A DNA stretch of 64,000 nt from Catellatospora paridis (GCF_009720365.1 NZ_ML769316.1:274218-338217); one strand, 5' to 3'; positions 26,401 to 35,246 are shown, counted from the stretch's first letter. Made by a program: numbers and translations. The notes: generated from the sequence alone by a model not told the origin.

Positions 26401-26622
26401 ATGCCGGTTTCCGCTGACCTCGCCAAGCTGCTGGACAAGGACTACCAGGACAAGAGCCTTGAGGAGCTCGCCAACGCGCCCGTCGCCGCGCTCGCCGGTG
26501 TGAGCGAGCGTGCCGCCGAGCACCTCAAGGACGCCCTGGGCATCAAGACGATCGGCGAGCTGGGCCGCAGCCCGTACTTCCGCGCCGCGCGCGCCATCGC
26601 CGACCTGGCCGACGCCAAGTAG
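26401..26622 (+). CDS. Small helical protein, helix-hairpin-helix-like
   Basis: The 73-residue, all-helical protein contains VAALAGVSERAAEHLKDALG followed by KTIGELGRSPYFRAARAIAD. That resembles one helix-hairpin-helix unit (LGIKTIGELG), as in DUF4332-like proteins. ATG 26401 has an AAGGAG box. A perfect hairpin terminator follows, so it is a monocistronic gene. Nucleic-acid binding is possible but only inferred. Confidence 0.7.
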   Translation: MPVSADLAKLLDKDYQDKSLEELANAPVAALAGVSERAAEHLKDALGIKTIGELGRSPYFRAARAIADLADAK

Positions 26623-26630
26623 TTCGATTC

Positions 26631-26660
26631 GCGGGCCGGCTGCCGTAGCAGCCGGCCCGC
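26631..26660 (+). terminator. Hairpin terminator after small helical protein
   Basis: A perfect 13-bp stem (GCGGGCCGGCTGC and complement) with loop CGTA begins 8 bases after the stop. Confidence 0.8.
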
Positions 26661-26847
26661 TGCGGTCGCTGTAGCCCGGCCGCGCGGCCCGATCGGCGGG
26701 TCTGCGGCGCTCGACACCGTGGTCTGCACGCGGAAGGTGCGGTTCCTGCTGCGGTTGCGGACCATCGACAGGTCCTACCGCTCCAGCTCGAAGGCACATT
26801 CGCCTCCATGTTCCACTGTGCCGCGACGCCTTCACTCCAGAGCGATG

Positions 26848-27432
26848 CTAGGCGCCGCAGGCCGTGTCGAAGTCGGCCTCACTGGCGCGATGCAGTTCGA
26901 AGCGGACCGTTACGGTGTCCGACGTGGTCCTGCCCGTCCTGGTGTCGGTCGAGGTCGTCGAGCGGACCACGCCGTCCGGATCGACCCGGATCAGTGCGGT
27001 GGAGATGGTGAGGCCGTCGCCGCCGTCCCACTCGCCGTCAAGCTGGCCCAGGTAGAGGCCGGCCGCGTCGCCGGCACGTCTGGCGTGCAGCGAGTAGCGG
27101 GTGCCCCGATAGTTCAGCGTGTCGCCGTAGATCTCGTACGTCGCCACCTGCCCGGCGGCGCAGACCTTGGCGCTGCCGTCGATCTCCGGCCCTCCGTCAC
27201 CGCTGCCGACCTGGTCGGTCAGCCGCAGGACCATCGTGCGGCCGTCGCCGGCACCGTAGGTGACCTCGCCCTGCCAGTAGCCGACCAGGCCGGGTCTGCC
27301 TGGCATGGCCCACGGACTCAACAGCCAATGCGACCCGTAGATGAGGCCGAACCCGGCCGTGATCACGCCGCAGACCAGAACGAGACGCCATCCGTTCTTC
27401 AGCAGCCGCTGCGAGCGCTGCCCGATAGCCAT
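26848..27432 (-). CDS. Membrane-anchored hypothetical protein
   Basis: The 194-residue protein has one N-terminal transmembrane helix (LVLVCGVITAGFGLIYGSHW LL, after basic RSQRLLKNGWR) and a beta-rich extracytoplasmic part (YWQGEVTYGAGDGRTMVLRL; TVTVRFELHRASEADFDTAC). ATG 27432 follows GGAGGAGGGG. The ectodomain looks like a small beta-barrel or sandwich with the pattern GxYxGxWxGG. Family not recognised. Confidence 0.68.
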   Translation of the reverse strand: MAIGQRSQRLLKNGWRLVLVCGVITAGFGLIYGSHWLLSPWAMPGRPGLVGYWQGEVTYGAGDGRTMVLRLTDQVGSGDGGPEIDGSAKVCAAGQVATYEIYGDTLNYRGTRYSLHARRAGDAAGLYLGQLDGEWDGGDGLTISTALIRVDPDGVVRSTTSTDTRTGRTTSDTVTVRFELHRASEADFDTACGA

Positions 27433-27594
27433 CGCCCCTCCTCCAAGTCGCCTCACGCTATCCGTACGCCGAAAGCGCGATGATGAACTTCCGGGCGGGA
27501 TTGCGAGAAGTGACGGTGCAACTTCCGTGTTGATCTGGTGTGGACCGTTCACCGCCGGCAGCCTGACCAGCCGGATTGGGCGTTTGACCGCTCA

Positions 27595-27815
27595 TCCGAG
27601 ACGGCCGTAGGTGACGTCGATGTCGTCGTGCGGCCCATGGTGGACGGTTGTCGCGAGCTCTACCGCGGGCAGGTCGACGACCCCGATCCGGCCGGCCGTG
27701 CGCGGCTCGCGGACCGGGCGGAAGACGGTCACGGCGCCGGCGCCGTCGGTGAAGAACTCGTTGGCGTAGTGCCCACCGGGTGGACCGGTTCGCTCGCCCG
27801 GTCGGACCGGTTGTC
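27595..27815 (-). pseudogene. GyrI-like effector-binding domain fragment of a MerR/AraC-type regulator
   Basis: An open minus-strand stretch reads PPGGHYANEFFTDGAGAVTV FRPVREPRTAGRIGVVDLPA and LATTVHHGPHDDIDVTYGRL. This is the C-terminal half of a GyrI-like ligand domain. No HTH or start codon precedes it, and the end is lost near 27595. The rest of 27433-27988 holds no other gene that I can see. Confidence 0.6.
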
Positions 27816-27988
27816 CTGATTCACTCGTTCAGATACAGCCGCCGACAGCCGCCACGCAGTGCAGGCATCGACCGTTGTACGTGTGTGGCACCCCGGGTGG
27901 CCCCTCGCCACCACCACCGACCGGCCCGGACGCCGCGGCTTGCCGACCTGCCGCTGCCGACGCCGCCGAGAAGGAGGCGCACTCCTCG

Positions 27989-28678
27989 ATGTCGAACACG
28001 CTGACCACGCTGACGTTGGTGACGCTGGCCGTAGGAACCGCGCTGATCATCTGTCGGCTCACCGGCTCACGCCTGCGACGGCGGTTGATGGCCCGACTGT
28101 GGCACGCGGTGCACGTCGACGCGCTCACCGGCCTGCCGAACCGGGCCGGTGCACTGGAGGAACTGGGCCGCTGGCATGCAGACCACCGGCCGCTGAGCTT
28201 GGGCTTCGCCGACCTCGACCAGTTCAAGGCACTCAACGACACCCACGGCCACGAGGTCGGCGACCGGGCGCTGCAGCACATCGCGCTCGTGCTGCGCACG
28301 CACCTGCCGGACACGTTCGCCGCCCGTATCCACGGCGACGAGTTCGTGTTCGCCTGGCACGCACTACTGACCGACGCCCTGGCCCACGCCTGGCATGTAC
28401 GGCACCTGATCAGCGCACACCCGCTGCGCCTGCCCGACGGCGAGCTGATCGAACTGCGCATGTCCATCGGCGTCGCCGAGCGCAGCCTGACCAGCGACCT
28501 GCGGCTGCTGATGCATCACGCCGACCTGGCCATGCACGACGCGAAGACCAGCGGCAGCGGCTGCGCCCCCTACAACCCGCAACATCGCGCCACCGCGGTG
28601 ACACCCCGGCCGGCGTTGCGCGCTCGCGAACGCCGCCACACCCCCGCCCCGGCCCCCGGCAGCTCGCCGAACCTGTAG
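27989..28678 (+). CDS. Membrane GGDEF-domain protein with HGDEF signature
   Basis: The roughly 229-residue protein has one N-terminal membrane helix (TLTLVTLAVGTALIICRL) and then a GGDEF domain: DALTGLPNRAGALEEL, FADLDQFKALNDTHGHEVGD and RIHGDEFVFAW. The first Gly of the signature is His, and the RxxD inhibitory site is not present (HLPD at wrong spacing). Metal and substrate residues D and N in FADLDQFKALND remain. It could be a weak or inactive cyclic-di-GMP synthase. The C-terminal 35 residues are Pro/Arg-rich and disordered. ATG 27989 is favoured (GGAGG 11 bases upstream). Confidence 0.8.
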   Translation: MSNTLTTLTLVTLAVGTALIICRLTGSRLRRRLMARLWHAVHVDALTGLPNRAGALEELGRWHADHRPLSLGFADLDQFKALNDTHGHEVGDRALQHIALVLRTHLPDTFAARIHGDEFVFAWHALLTDALAHAWHVRHLISAHPLRLPDGELIELRMSIGVAERSLTSDLRLLMHHADLAMHDAKTSGSGCAPYNPQHRATAVTPRPALRARERRHTPAPAPGSSPNL

Positions 28679-28687
28679 GCAGGGCGG

Positions 28688-28708
28688 ATACCTCTGCCGC
28701 AGAGGTAT
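28688..28708. terminator. Short hairpin between convergent genes
   Basis: A perfect 9-bp palindrome ATACCTCTG/CAGAGGTAT with a 3-nt loop sits 10 bases after the GGDEF stop and before the convergent VOC gene. It is a probable bidirectional terminator. Confidence 0.5.
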
Positions 28709-28739
28709 TCTGGTCCACACCGCATCCTCGTAGACGGCA

Positions 28740-29123
28740 TCAGGCGACGCAGAACTCGTTACCCTCGGGATCCTGCATGACAACGTGTCCCAGGGCGTCG
28801 TCGTACCGCTCCTCGCGGATCACCATCGCGCCGGCGGCCACCAGCTCGGGCACCCTCTGCCGGATCAGTCGTGCGCGCTCAGCCATGTCCCAAGGACCTG
28901 AACCCGCCACCCGGACGTCGATATGCATCCGATTCTTGGCGGACTTGCCCTCGGGCACTTTCAGGAAACCAATGGCCGGTCCCCTGCCATCCGGGTCGAC
29001 GATGGACGCGTTGTCGGGCTCGTCGAAACCGGGCTCCCTGACATATCCCAGGGCAAGCGCCCAGAAGGCAGCGAGCCGCTGGGGATCGTCGGCATCGCAC
29101 CCCAAAGTCCACAAAGTCGCCAT
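28740..29123 (-). CDS. VOC (glyoxalase-like) family protein
   Basis: The 127-residue protein has a vicinal-oxygen-chelate fold: start TLGCDADDPQRLAAFWALAL GY, middle NRMHIDVRVAG (metal-site His) and ending GHVVMQDPEGNEFCV with the conserved Glu. It is of the glyoxalase_6 type, common and of unknown substrate. Start and length are normal. Confidence 0.85.
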   Translation of the reverse strand: MATLWTLGCDADDPQRLAAFWALALGYVREPGFDEPDNASIVDPDGRGPAIGFLKVPEGKSAKNRMHIDVRVAGSGPWDMAERARLIRQRVPELVAAGAMVIREERYDDALGHVVMQDPEGNEFCVA

Positions 29124-29161
29124 GACGCCAACGTACGCGGGCTAGAACGCGCTGTCAGGGG

Positions 29162-29437
29162 CTATATCCGGACCCGCTGGCACTCGTCGGTGACGAACCC
29201 GAGCGAGCGGTCACCGACAGTAACTGCCGCCTGCCGCGCGACCGGCATGGCCGGGGCCACCACTCGTTCCCGATCGGAGCCGTCAGTGATCGGCATGTGG
29301 GGCCGGGATCCCAGGTGGAGCCGTAACTCGCCCCCCTCGAAGCCAGCCGAGGTTCGCGCGACACGACGGTCGGCCAGGTCGGCCGTCTGTGCGTAAACCT
29401 GCGGTGTGCCGGCGGGCGGGTCATGGCGCAGGGTCAT
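29162..29437 (-). CDS. Small hypothetical protein coupled to permease-prefix gene
   Basis: The 91-residue protein starts with an ATG at 29437 that overlaps the stop of the upstream gene (ATGA). That supports a real, translationally coupled third gene of the PadR operon. The sequence (GELRLHLGSRPHMPITDGSD, VTVGDRSLGFVTDECQRVRI) looks beta-rich and soluble. No family recognised. Confidence 0.5.
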   Translation of the reverse strand: MTLRHDPPAGTPQVYAQTADLADRRVARTSAGFEGGELRLHLGSRPHMPITDGSDRERVVAPAMPVARQAAVTVGDRSLGFVTDECQRVRI

Positions 29438-30396
29438 GCCTGCAGCAGGGGCGGTCGTATCGAAGCTGAGGTGCGGCGCAGGGTGACGACGAAGTCGATG
29501 ATGACGAGCGGGACGACCAGCAGCAGGCCGAATTTGGCTGCCTCGTCGGCGGCGTCGGTGGTGAAGATTCGGCCGGTGAGCCACCAGGTCAGCAGCGCGA
29601 GCCACGCCAGGTCGAGGGCCAGGCTGATGATGCGGGTGCGCCTGTCCCAGCGTCCGGTGAGCAGCACGGCCGCGTGGACGGCGAAGCCGGCGGCCCACAG
29701 CGGCACCGCCCAGACTGCCCTGGCGTGAAGGAACCGGGGATCGATGGCGAATGCGTCCAGCAGCGGCTGTGGCAGGCCGGGGGCCCAGACGGCGAGCCAG
29801 GGCAACGCGATCATGATGGTGGCGCCGGCCGCGCCGAAGGCCAGCCCGGCCACGGTCGCCGGCCGGTTGACGTGGTCACGGTCCACGGTGCGGCGTGGCG
29901 TCCAGGGCTTTGCCTCGCCGTGGCAGCGGCCGAGCGCGGCGCTGATCAGGGTGAGGGTGATCAGGAACCCGGGCCACCAGAACGAGCCCAGCCCCCAGCT
30001 CAGCCACCAGGTGGTCAGTCGCCCCCACCAGCTGTCGGCGTAGATCCATCCGTCGGCTTGTGCCGGGCTGGTGAAGGCGGCGGGCAAGGTGATCGCCCAC
30101 TGCAGGGCCAGGCCGCCCAGCGCGAGCCGGGCGAACCGTGGGGCGTCCGCGGGGCGGATGACGGTGAAGCCGGCCGGCCGGTAGCGGTCGGCGACCTCTT
30201 GCGGACGGCCGAAGGCGGTCAGCAGTTCCAGGGCCATGGCCGCGTCGGCGGGCCGGCCGCTGTCGGCGGCGCGCCCGTCGAGATCCTCGTTGAGCAGCGA
30301 TCTGAGTTCGAAGCCGACATCGTGGCGTTGGCGGCGTGGCAGGCGGCTTATGACGTCGCTGACGTAGGTCTCGATGATGGCCCTGGGGTTGTCCAT
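29434..30396 (-). CDS. Permease-prefix-domain membrane protein
   Basis: The 320-residue protein has a soluble N-terminal helical domain (AIIETYVSDVISRLPRRQRH DVGFELRSLLNEDL; ALELLTAFGRPQEVADRYRP), the permease-prefix domain often encoded beside PadR regulators. About six transmembrane helices follow. ATG 30396 starts 1 base after the PadR stop with an AGGAAGG box, so the two are co-translated. It probably acts in a membrane stress or transport unit controlled by PadR. Substrate unknown. Confidence 0.82.
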   Translation of the reverse strand: MDNPRAIIETYVSDVISRLPRRQRHDVGFELRSLLNEDLDGRAADSGRPADAAMALELLTAFGRPQEVADRYRPAGFTVIRPADAPRFARLALGGLALQWAITLPAAFTSPAQADGWIYADSWWGRLTTWWLSWGLGSFWWPGFLITLTLISAALGRCHGEAKPWTPRRTVDRDHVNRPATVAGLAFGAAGATIMIALPWLAVWAPGLPQPLLDAFAIDPRFLHARAVWAVPLWAAGFAVHAAVLLTGRWDRRTRIISLALDLAWLALLTWWLTGRIFTTDAADEAAKFGLLLVVPLVIIDFVVTLRRTSASIRPPLLQA

Positions 30397-30397
30397 C

Positions 30398-30742
30398 TCA
30401 GCCTTCCTCATGTACTAGGCGGTCCATCACCGAGGTCAGCGACCGCCAGGCCCCGGTCAGTTCGCGGTAGGTCTGGGCGCCGTGAGCACTCAGCGTGTAG
30501 TAGCGGCGCGGCGGGCCGTCGTCGACCTGCCATTCGGAGGCGAGAAGCCCCTGGCTTTCCAGGCGCCGCAGTAGCGGGTAGAGAGTGCCCTCCTCGATCG
30601 GCATGCCGCGCTCGGCGAGTGCCTGGCGTAGCGAGTAGCCGTACTGCTGGGTTCTGAGCTGTGACAGCACCGCGAGGACCAGCACGCCTTTGCGCAGGTC
30701 CTGCTCCAGCTTCAGCGACTGCCCGACAGGGCTATCTACCAT
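30398..30742 (-). CDS. PadR-family transcriptional regulator
   Basis: The 114-residue protein has the PadR winged helix: RKGVLVLAVLSQLRTQQYGY SLRQALAERGMPIEEGTLYP LLRRLESQGLL then RRYYTLSAHG. A short C-terminal dimer helix follows. It is first gene of a three-gene operon and probably autoregulatory. A TATGTAGTGTAG element just upstream of ATG 30742 could be the -10/operator. The upstream gap to 31006 shows no other gene. Confidence 0.9.
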   Translation of the reverse strand: MVDSPVGQSLKLEQDLRKGVLVLAVLSQLRTQQYGYSLRQALAERGMPIEEGTLYPLLRRLESQGLLASEWQVDDGPPRRYYTLSAHGAQTYRELTGAWRSLTSVMDRLVHEEG

Positions 30743-31006
30743 GCGGGCTACACTACATAGCGCCGCACAGTATGGCAATGACGCAGTGCAGGACCGCGCG
30801 CCGACCGCGTGCCGCTGTGGTCTTGCACCCGTTTCACCGGTCAGGGCCTGGAGCGACGTCGGGTACGCAGGCCGGCTCGTTGATACGCTGGTGTGGCGAA
30901 TCTGCACTTTTCAGACATCGACAGAGGCGTTGCAGAGCTGGCCGGCGGCCAGGTGTCGTTAGCGGCCACGGGTTCGCCCACCTCGATGAGCCATCTGGAG
31001 GGAATC

Positions 31007-31879
31007 ATGGTTCCCGTACGCCACCTGACCGCGACCATCGACGGTCAGCAGCTCTTCTACCGCGAGGCCGGCCCGGCCGACGCACCGACGCTGGTGCTCC
31101 TGCACGGATTCCCGACCAGCTCGCACATGTTCCGCAATCTGATTCCCGCACTCGCGGACCGCTACCACGTCATCGCACCCGACCACCTCGGCTACGGCCA
31201 GTCCGCACAGCCCTCGGTCACCGAGTTCGACTACACCTTCGACGCCCTCGGCAGCCTCACCGCCGGCCTGCTCGACCACATCGGCGTCGACACGTTCGCC
31301 ATATACGTGCACGACTACGGCGCGCCCATCGGCTGGCGCCTGGCGATGCGCACACCCGACAAGGTGACCGCGATCATCACCCAGAGCGGCAACGCCTACA
31401 TGGAAGGGTTCGTCGAGCCCTTCTGGAAAGACCTGTTCGCCTACGCCACGAAGCCCAGCGCCGAAACCGAGCCGGGCGCGCGCAAAGTGCTGACCCTGGA
31501 CGCCACCCGCTGGCAATACCTCAACGGAGCAGCCGACCCCAGCCTCGTCAGCCCCGACAACTGGCTGCACGACCAGACGCTACTCGACCGCCCCGGCAAC
31601 GACCTGATCCAGCTCAAGCTCTTCCACGACTACCCGACCAACATCGACGGATACCCGAAGCTGCAGGAATACTTCCGCACCAGCCAAGTGCCCCTGCTGG
31701 CCGTCTGGGGCGCGGGCGACGAGATCTTCGGCCCCGACGGAGCCCGCGCGTTCCAGCGCGACCTGCCCCACGCCGACATCCACCTGCTCGACGCCGGACA
31801 CTTCGCACTCGAGACCCACCTCGACGCCATCACCGGCTACATCCGCGGCTTCCTCGGCACGCTGCCGGCCAAGGGCTGA
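31007..31879 (+). CDS. Alpha/beta hydrolase, epoxide hydrolase/dehalogenase type
   Basis: The 290-residue protein has oxyanion motif LLHGFPTSSHMFRNLIP, a nucleophile elbow VHDYGAPIGWRLA with Asp as nucleophile (not Ser), acid near WGAGDEIFG and catalytic His in DAGHFALETH. An Asp nucleophile is the mark of epoxide hydrolases and haloalkane dehalogenases. ATG 31007 follows GGAGGG at 4 bases. The substrate is probably a small epoxide or haloalkane. Confidence 0.87.
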   Translation: MVPVRHLTATIDGQQLFYREAGPADAPTLVLLHGFPTSSHMFRNLIPALADRYHVIAPDHLGYGQSAQPSVTEFDYTFDALGSLTAGLLDHIGVDTFAIYVHDYGAPIGWRLAMRTPDKVTAIITQSGNAYMEGFVEPFWKDLFAYATKPSAETEPGARKVLTLDATRWQYLNGAADPSLVSPDNWLHDQTLLDRPGNDLIQLKLFHDYPTNIDGYPKLQEYFRTSQVPLLAVWGAGDEIFGPDGARAFQRDLPHADIHLLDAGHFALETHLDAITGYIRGFLGTLPAKG

Positions 31880-31889
31880 GAACTCTTCG

Positions 31890-32522
31890 TCAGGCCGCTG
31901 CGCCGCCGCGGACCTGGGACCGCAGACGCTCCAGCTCCTCCTGCATCGGCGCCAGGACCTCCCGCAGTTCCTCAGCCGAGTACCGAGGAGTGATGTGCTG
32001 CTGGCAGTTCCAGTCGAACGCCACCACCGTGACTATCACCGCCCGTTCCACCTTCGCCCGGTAGCCGGCGACCGTCAGGGTTGGCGCCACCGACGGGTCC
32101 TCACGAACGTCGACGACGCTCGCGCGGCCGAACACCTTCAACCGCAGCTGCCGCGGATAGTCCATGAAGAACACGCTCACCCGATCGTCACCGGCGATGT
32201 TGCCTGCGCTGATGTACTGACGGTTGCCGCGGAAGTCCGCCCAACCGAAGGTGTGCTCGTCGAGGACCTTGACGAACCCCGGCGGCCCGCCCCGGAACTG
32301 CACATAGGGCCAGCCGGTGTCCGACGTGCTCGCCAGGTAGAAACCGTCGCGCAGCCCGATGAACTCCGCCTCGAAATCAGTGAGCGGATCCCGGGGCTCG
32401 GCACCACCGGGCAGCCCCGGTGCATCGGTGCCGAGCCGTTCGACAGCCGCCCGGCTGCCGTAGCGTTCCTGCGCGTCACGAACATGCCGCGTGAACGCGA
32501 TCGAGGAGTAACTCTCGCTCAT
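31890..32522 (-). CDS. Pyridoxamine 5'-phosphate oxidase-fold flavoprotein
   Basis: The 210-residue protein has the split-barrel flavin-binding pattern: FEAEFIGLRDGFYLASTSDT GWPYVQFRGGPPGFVKVLDE, WADFRGNRQYISAGNI, DDRVSVFFMDYPRQLRLKVF GRA. A C-terminal charged helix follows (YSAEELREVLAPMQEELERL). It is convergent with the hydrolase gene, only 10 bp apart. It probably binds FMN or F420. Reaction unknown. Confidence 0.83.
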   Translation of the reverse strand: MSESYSSIAFTRHVRDAQERYGSRAAVERLGTDAPGLPGGAEPRDPLTDFEAEFIGLRDGFYLASTSDTGWPYVQFRGGPPGFVKVLDEHTFGWADFRGNRQYISAGNIAGDDRVSVFFMDYPRQLRLKVFGRASVVDVREDPSVAPTLTVAGYRAKVERAVIVTVVAFDWNCQQHITPRYSAEELREVLAPMQEELERLRSQVRGGAAA

Positions 32523-32589
32523 TCCTCACTGTGACATGCGATGGGCGGGCCGCTTGTCCAGATTCAGCCGAGCACCGTGGCCTGCTCGC

Positions 32590-32899
32590 CGCACTGCGGG
32601 CGTTTGGCGTGCGGACGAATACCTCCGCAAGATCCAGCTGGAGAGCATGGCCATCGCGTTCGCGGTGGTCCTCGTGGCACTGCAGCCGGCTACGCGAACT
32701 GCGAGCAGCCCGCCGGTGGAGCCAGGCCGACCTCGCCGACCGGTGCCAGGTCTCCCGACAGGCCATCAACGCCATCGAGACCGAGCGGTACGACCCCAGC
32801 CTGCCCCTGGCGTTCACCATCGCCGACATCTTCGACCTGACCATCGAAGAGATCTTCCTGCCCGACCGGGACACGACGAACGACCCGGGACGACCCTGA
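32590..32899 (+). pseudogene. Small XRE-family HTH regulator fused to a lost membrane-protein gene
   Basis: The last 60 codons give a full XRE helix-turn-helix: LRELRAARRWSQADLADRCQ VSRQAINAIETERYDPSLPL and the closing IFDLTIEEIFLPD. No start codon lies in frame where this family begins. In another frame just upstream, ADEYLRKIQLESMAIAFAVV LVALQ looks like the N terminus of the membrane protein usually encoded next to such regulators. The two overlap, so a deletion probably merged both genes. GTG/ATG codons near 32531 could still express an odd fusion. Confidence 0.55.
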
Positions 32900-32955
32900 G
32901 TGGGCGGTGCGACAAATGGGGTCCGTTCGTCGAGGCCGCGCCGTCAAAGCCCTGC

Positions 32956-33837
32956 TCAGAGTCCGCGGTGCAGGGCCATCTGGAGAAAGCGTCGGGCGAC
33001 GGGGCTGAGCGGCCGCTCGGCGGCGGCCAGTGCGATCTCGTAGGTCGGCTTGTTCCGCCGTACCGGAAGGAACCGCAGGTCGGCGGAGTCGTCGGCGAGT
33101 GAGTTCGGGACGAAGGCGACCCCGAGCCCGAGCCGGACGAGGTCCAGGATCGTGGACAGGTCGTTCATCTGCACGGTGATCCGTCGGCGCAGGCCCGCCG
33201 CCTTGAACGCGTGGTCCACGGCCCAGCGCATGCCCCAGCCGGGCGGGAAGTCGATGAAGGGCTCCTCGGTGAGTTCGGCCAGGTCGACGCCGTCCCGGTC
33301 GGCCAGGGCATGATCGGGGGTGCAGGCCAGCACCACCTCGTCGGTGGCCAGCACGTGGCGCTGGATCCCGGGCTCCGTATCGGCGATCACGACGGCCAGT
33401 TCCAGCGAGCCGTCGTGCAGCCGCGCGAGGTGGTCGAGGGAACCGCCCGTTCCTGGTGCGGTCAGCACGAGTTCGACCAGCGGATGCTCGGCGTGGAAGG
33501 CGGCCAGCGCCGCTCGCAGCGGGGCGGGCGTGAGGTCGCCGTACAGGATGCCCAGGCGCAGGCTGCCGCGCAGGCCCTGCTCGGCCTGGGTGACCACGGT
33601 CCGGGCTGATGCGACGGCCGCGAGGATGCGTGCCGCCTCGGGCAGCAGCGCGCGTCCGGACTCGGTCAGCTCGACCCGCTGGGTGGTCCGGTCCAGCAGC
33701 GTCGCGCCGAGGTCGCGTTCCAGGGCGCGGACGGCGGTGGAGACTCCGGACTGCGCCAGGCGCAGCCGCTCGGCGGCCCTCGTGAAGCTGCGCTCGGTGG
33801 CAACGGTCACGAAGACTTCGAGTTTGCGGAGGTCCAT
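32956..33837 (-). CDS. LysR-family transcriptional regulator
   Basis: The 293-residue protein starts MDLRKLEVFVTVATERSFTR AAERLRLAQSGVSTAVRALE, the LysR HTH, followed by the dimer helix and a periplasmic-binding-like effector domain (GSLRLGILYGDLTPAPLRAA; GLGVAFVPNSLADDS). It is divergent from an MFS transporter with a TTATC-N9-GATAA site between them, so it probably controls that transporter. Inducer unknown. Confidence 0.9.
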   Translation of the reverse strand: MDLRKLEVFVTVATERSFTRAAERLRLAQSGVSTAVRALERDLGATLLDRTTQRVELTESGRALLPEAARILAAVASARTVVTQAEQGLRGSLRLGILYGDLTPAPLRAALAAFHAEHPLVELVLTAPGTGGSLDHLARLHDGSLELAVVIADTEPGIQRHVLATDEVVLACTPDHALADRDGVDLAELTEEPFIDFPPGWGMRWAVDHAFKAAGLRRRITVQMNDLSTILDLVRLGLGVAFVPNSLADDSADLRFLPVRRNKPTYEIALAAAERPLSPVARRFLQMALHRGL

Positions 33838-33844
33838 CCAGGCA

Positions 33845-33863
33845 TTATCGCAAGATCTGATAA
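33845..33863. promoter_or_regulatory. LysR-type operator (T-N11-A)
   Basis: The inverted repeat TTATC-N9-GATAA lies 8 bases from the LysR start and 56 bases from the MFS start. Spacing and symmetry fit the LysR recognition box. Confidence 0.7.
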
Positions 33864-33918
33864 CGCTATCCAAGTTTGATGTTGGACACGGATAAAGCGT
33901 GCGTACAGACTGCCCGTC

Positions 33919-35115
33919 ATGCCCCGAACCACCCACCGGACCGGGTTCGCCCTGGTCGCGCTCGCGTACGCCGCCACCACCACAGCCGGTTCCGTGCCGA
34001 CACCGCTCTACGTCCTGTTCCAACACCGAGATCATTTCGGTACGGCGATGGTCAGCGTCGTCTTCGCCGTCTACGTCATCGGCGTCATCGCCGGCCTGCT
34101 CGTCGCCGCAGCCCACGCCGACCGCCTCGGCCGCCGCCCGGCGCTCACCGCCGCGATAGCCGTCCAACTGCTGGCCTGCGCCGTCTTCGTGGCCTGGCCC
34201 GCGCTGCCCGGCCTGCTGCTCGGCCGGGTGCTGTCCGGCCTGTCGGTCGGGCTGATCTCCGGCCCGGCCACCACCTACCTGCTCGAACTGCACCGCCACG
34301 CCCGCCCCGACGCAGACCGCGGGCACGCCGAGGTCGTCAGCACCGCCGCCAACCTCGGCGGCATCGCACTCGGCCCGCTGCTGTCGGGCGTGCTCGCCGA
34401 GTGGGCCCCGGCACCACTGCGACTGCCGTTCCTGGCAACCGGAGCCGTGCTGGTGGCCGGCGTACTACTGCTCGGCCTCGCCCCGGAGACCGCGACCGCC
34501 ACCGACCGACCGTCGCGGGCACCCGCCCCGGCACCCGAGCACCGGCGGACCTTCGCCGCCTCCTACCTCGGCGCCCTCGTCGCCTTCGCGATCTTCGGGC
34601 TGTTCGCCGCGCTCAGCCCGTCGTTCCTCGCCGACACGCTCGGATACCACTCGCACGCCCTCGCCGGCGTCGTCGCGTGCGTGGGGCTCGGCGCGGCAGC
34701 CGGCGGACAGCTCGGCCTACGGCGGCTCCCGCCACGTCGAGCGCTGGCGACCGCCGCCATCACGATGCCGTTCGGCCTCGCCCTCGTGGTCGCCGGCGTG
34801 TCGACGAGCAGCCTGGGCCTGTTCGTCCTCGGCGGCGCGCTGGCCGGAGCCGCCGCCGGCCTGCTGCTGCGCGCATCGCTGACCACAGTCGTCCAGCTCA
34901 GCCCCGTGAACCAGCGCGCCCGTACGCTGGCGGCCCTGTTCATCACCGGATACAGCGGCCTGGCCATCCCGGTCATCGGGCTGGGCGCCGCCACCCAGCT
35001 CGCCGGCCCAGACGGCGCCCTCACCGGCTTCGCGACCCTGATCGTGGCCGCTCTCGCGGCGATCACCGCCGTGCGCCTGCGCCACGACCCACGCCCGTAC
35101 ACCATGGCGATGTAG
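33919..35115 (+). CDS. MFS transporter
   Basis: The 398-residue membrane protein has 12 predicted helices. It begins GFALVALAYAATTTAGSVPT PLYVL and carries the MFS loop-2 motif HADRLGRRPAL. Helix 4 reads GRVLSGLSVGLISGPATTYL. It is the size of drug/metabolite efflux MFS proteins. It probably exports a small molecule under control of the divergent LysR. Substrate not predictable. Confidence 0.88.
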   Translation: MPRTTHRTGFALVALAYAATTTAGSVPTPLYVLFQHRDHFGTAMVSVVFAVYVIGVIAGLLVAAAHADRLGRRPALTAAIAVQLLACAVFVAWPALPGLLLGRVLSGLSVGLISGPATTYLLELHRHARPDADRGHAEVVSTAANLGGIALGPLLSGVLAEWAPAPLRLPFLATGAVLVAGVLLLGLAPETATATDRPSRAPAPAPEHRRTFAASYLGALVAFAIFGLFAALSPSFLADTLGYHSHALAGVVACVGLGAAAGGQLGLRRLPPRRALATAAITMPFGLALVVAGVSTSSLGLFVLGGALAGAAAGLLLRASLTTVVQLSPVNQRARTLAALFITGYSGLAIPVIGLGAATQLAGPDGALTGFATLIVAALAAITAVRLRHDPRPYTMAM

Positions 35116-35246
35116 CCGGGCCGTACCCGAATGCGCAGGCCACCGCCACTGCCACGGCCTACGCTCATGATGACCGCCGTCCCGGGGCAGCGGTCGCGGC
35201 ACTTCCGCCCTCGGGACACCGTGGTGTCGGTGGAGGGGACGATGCG

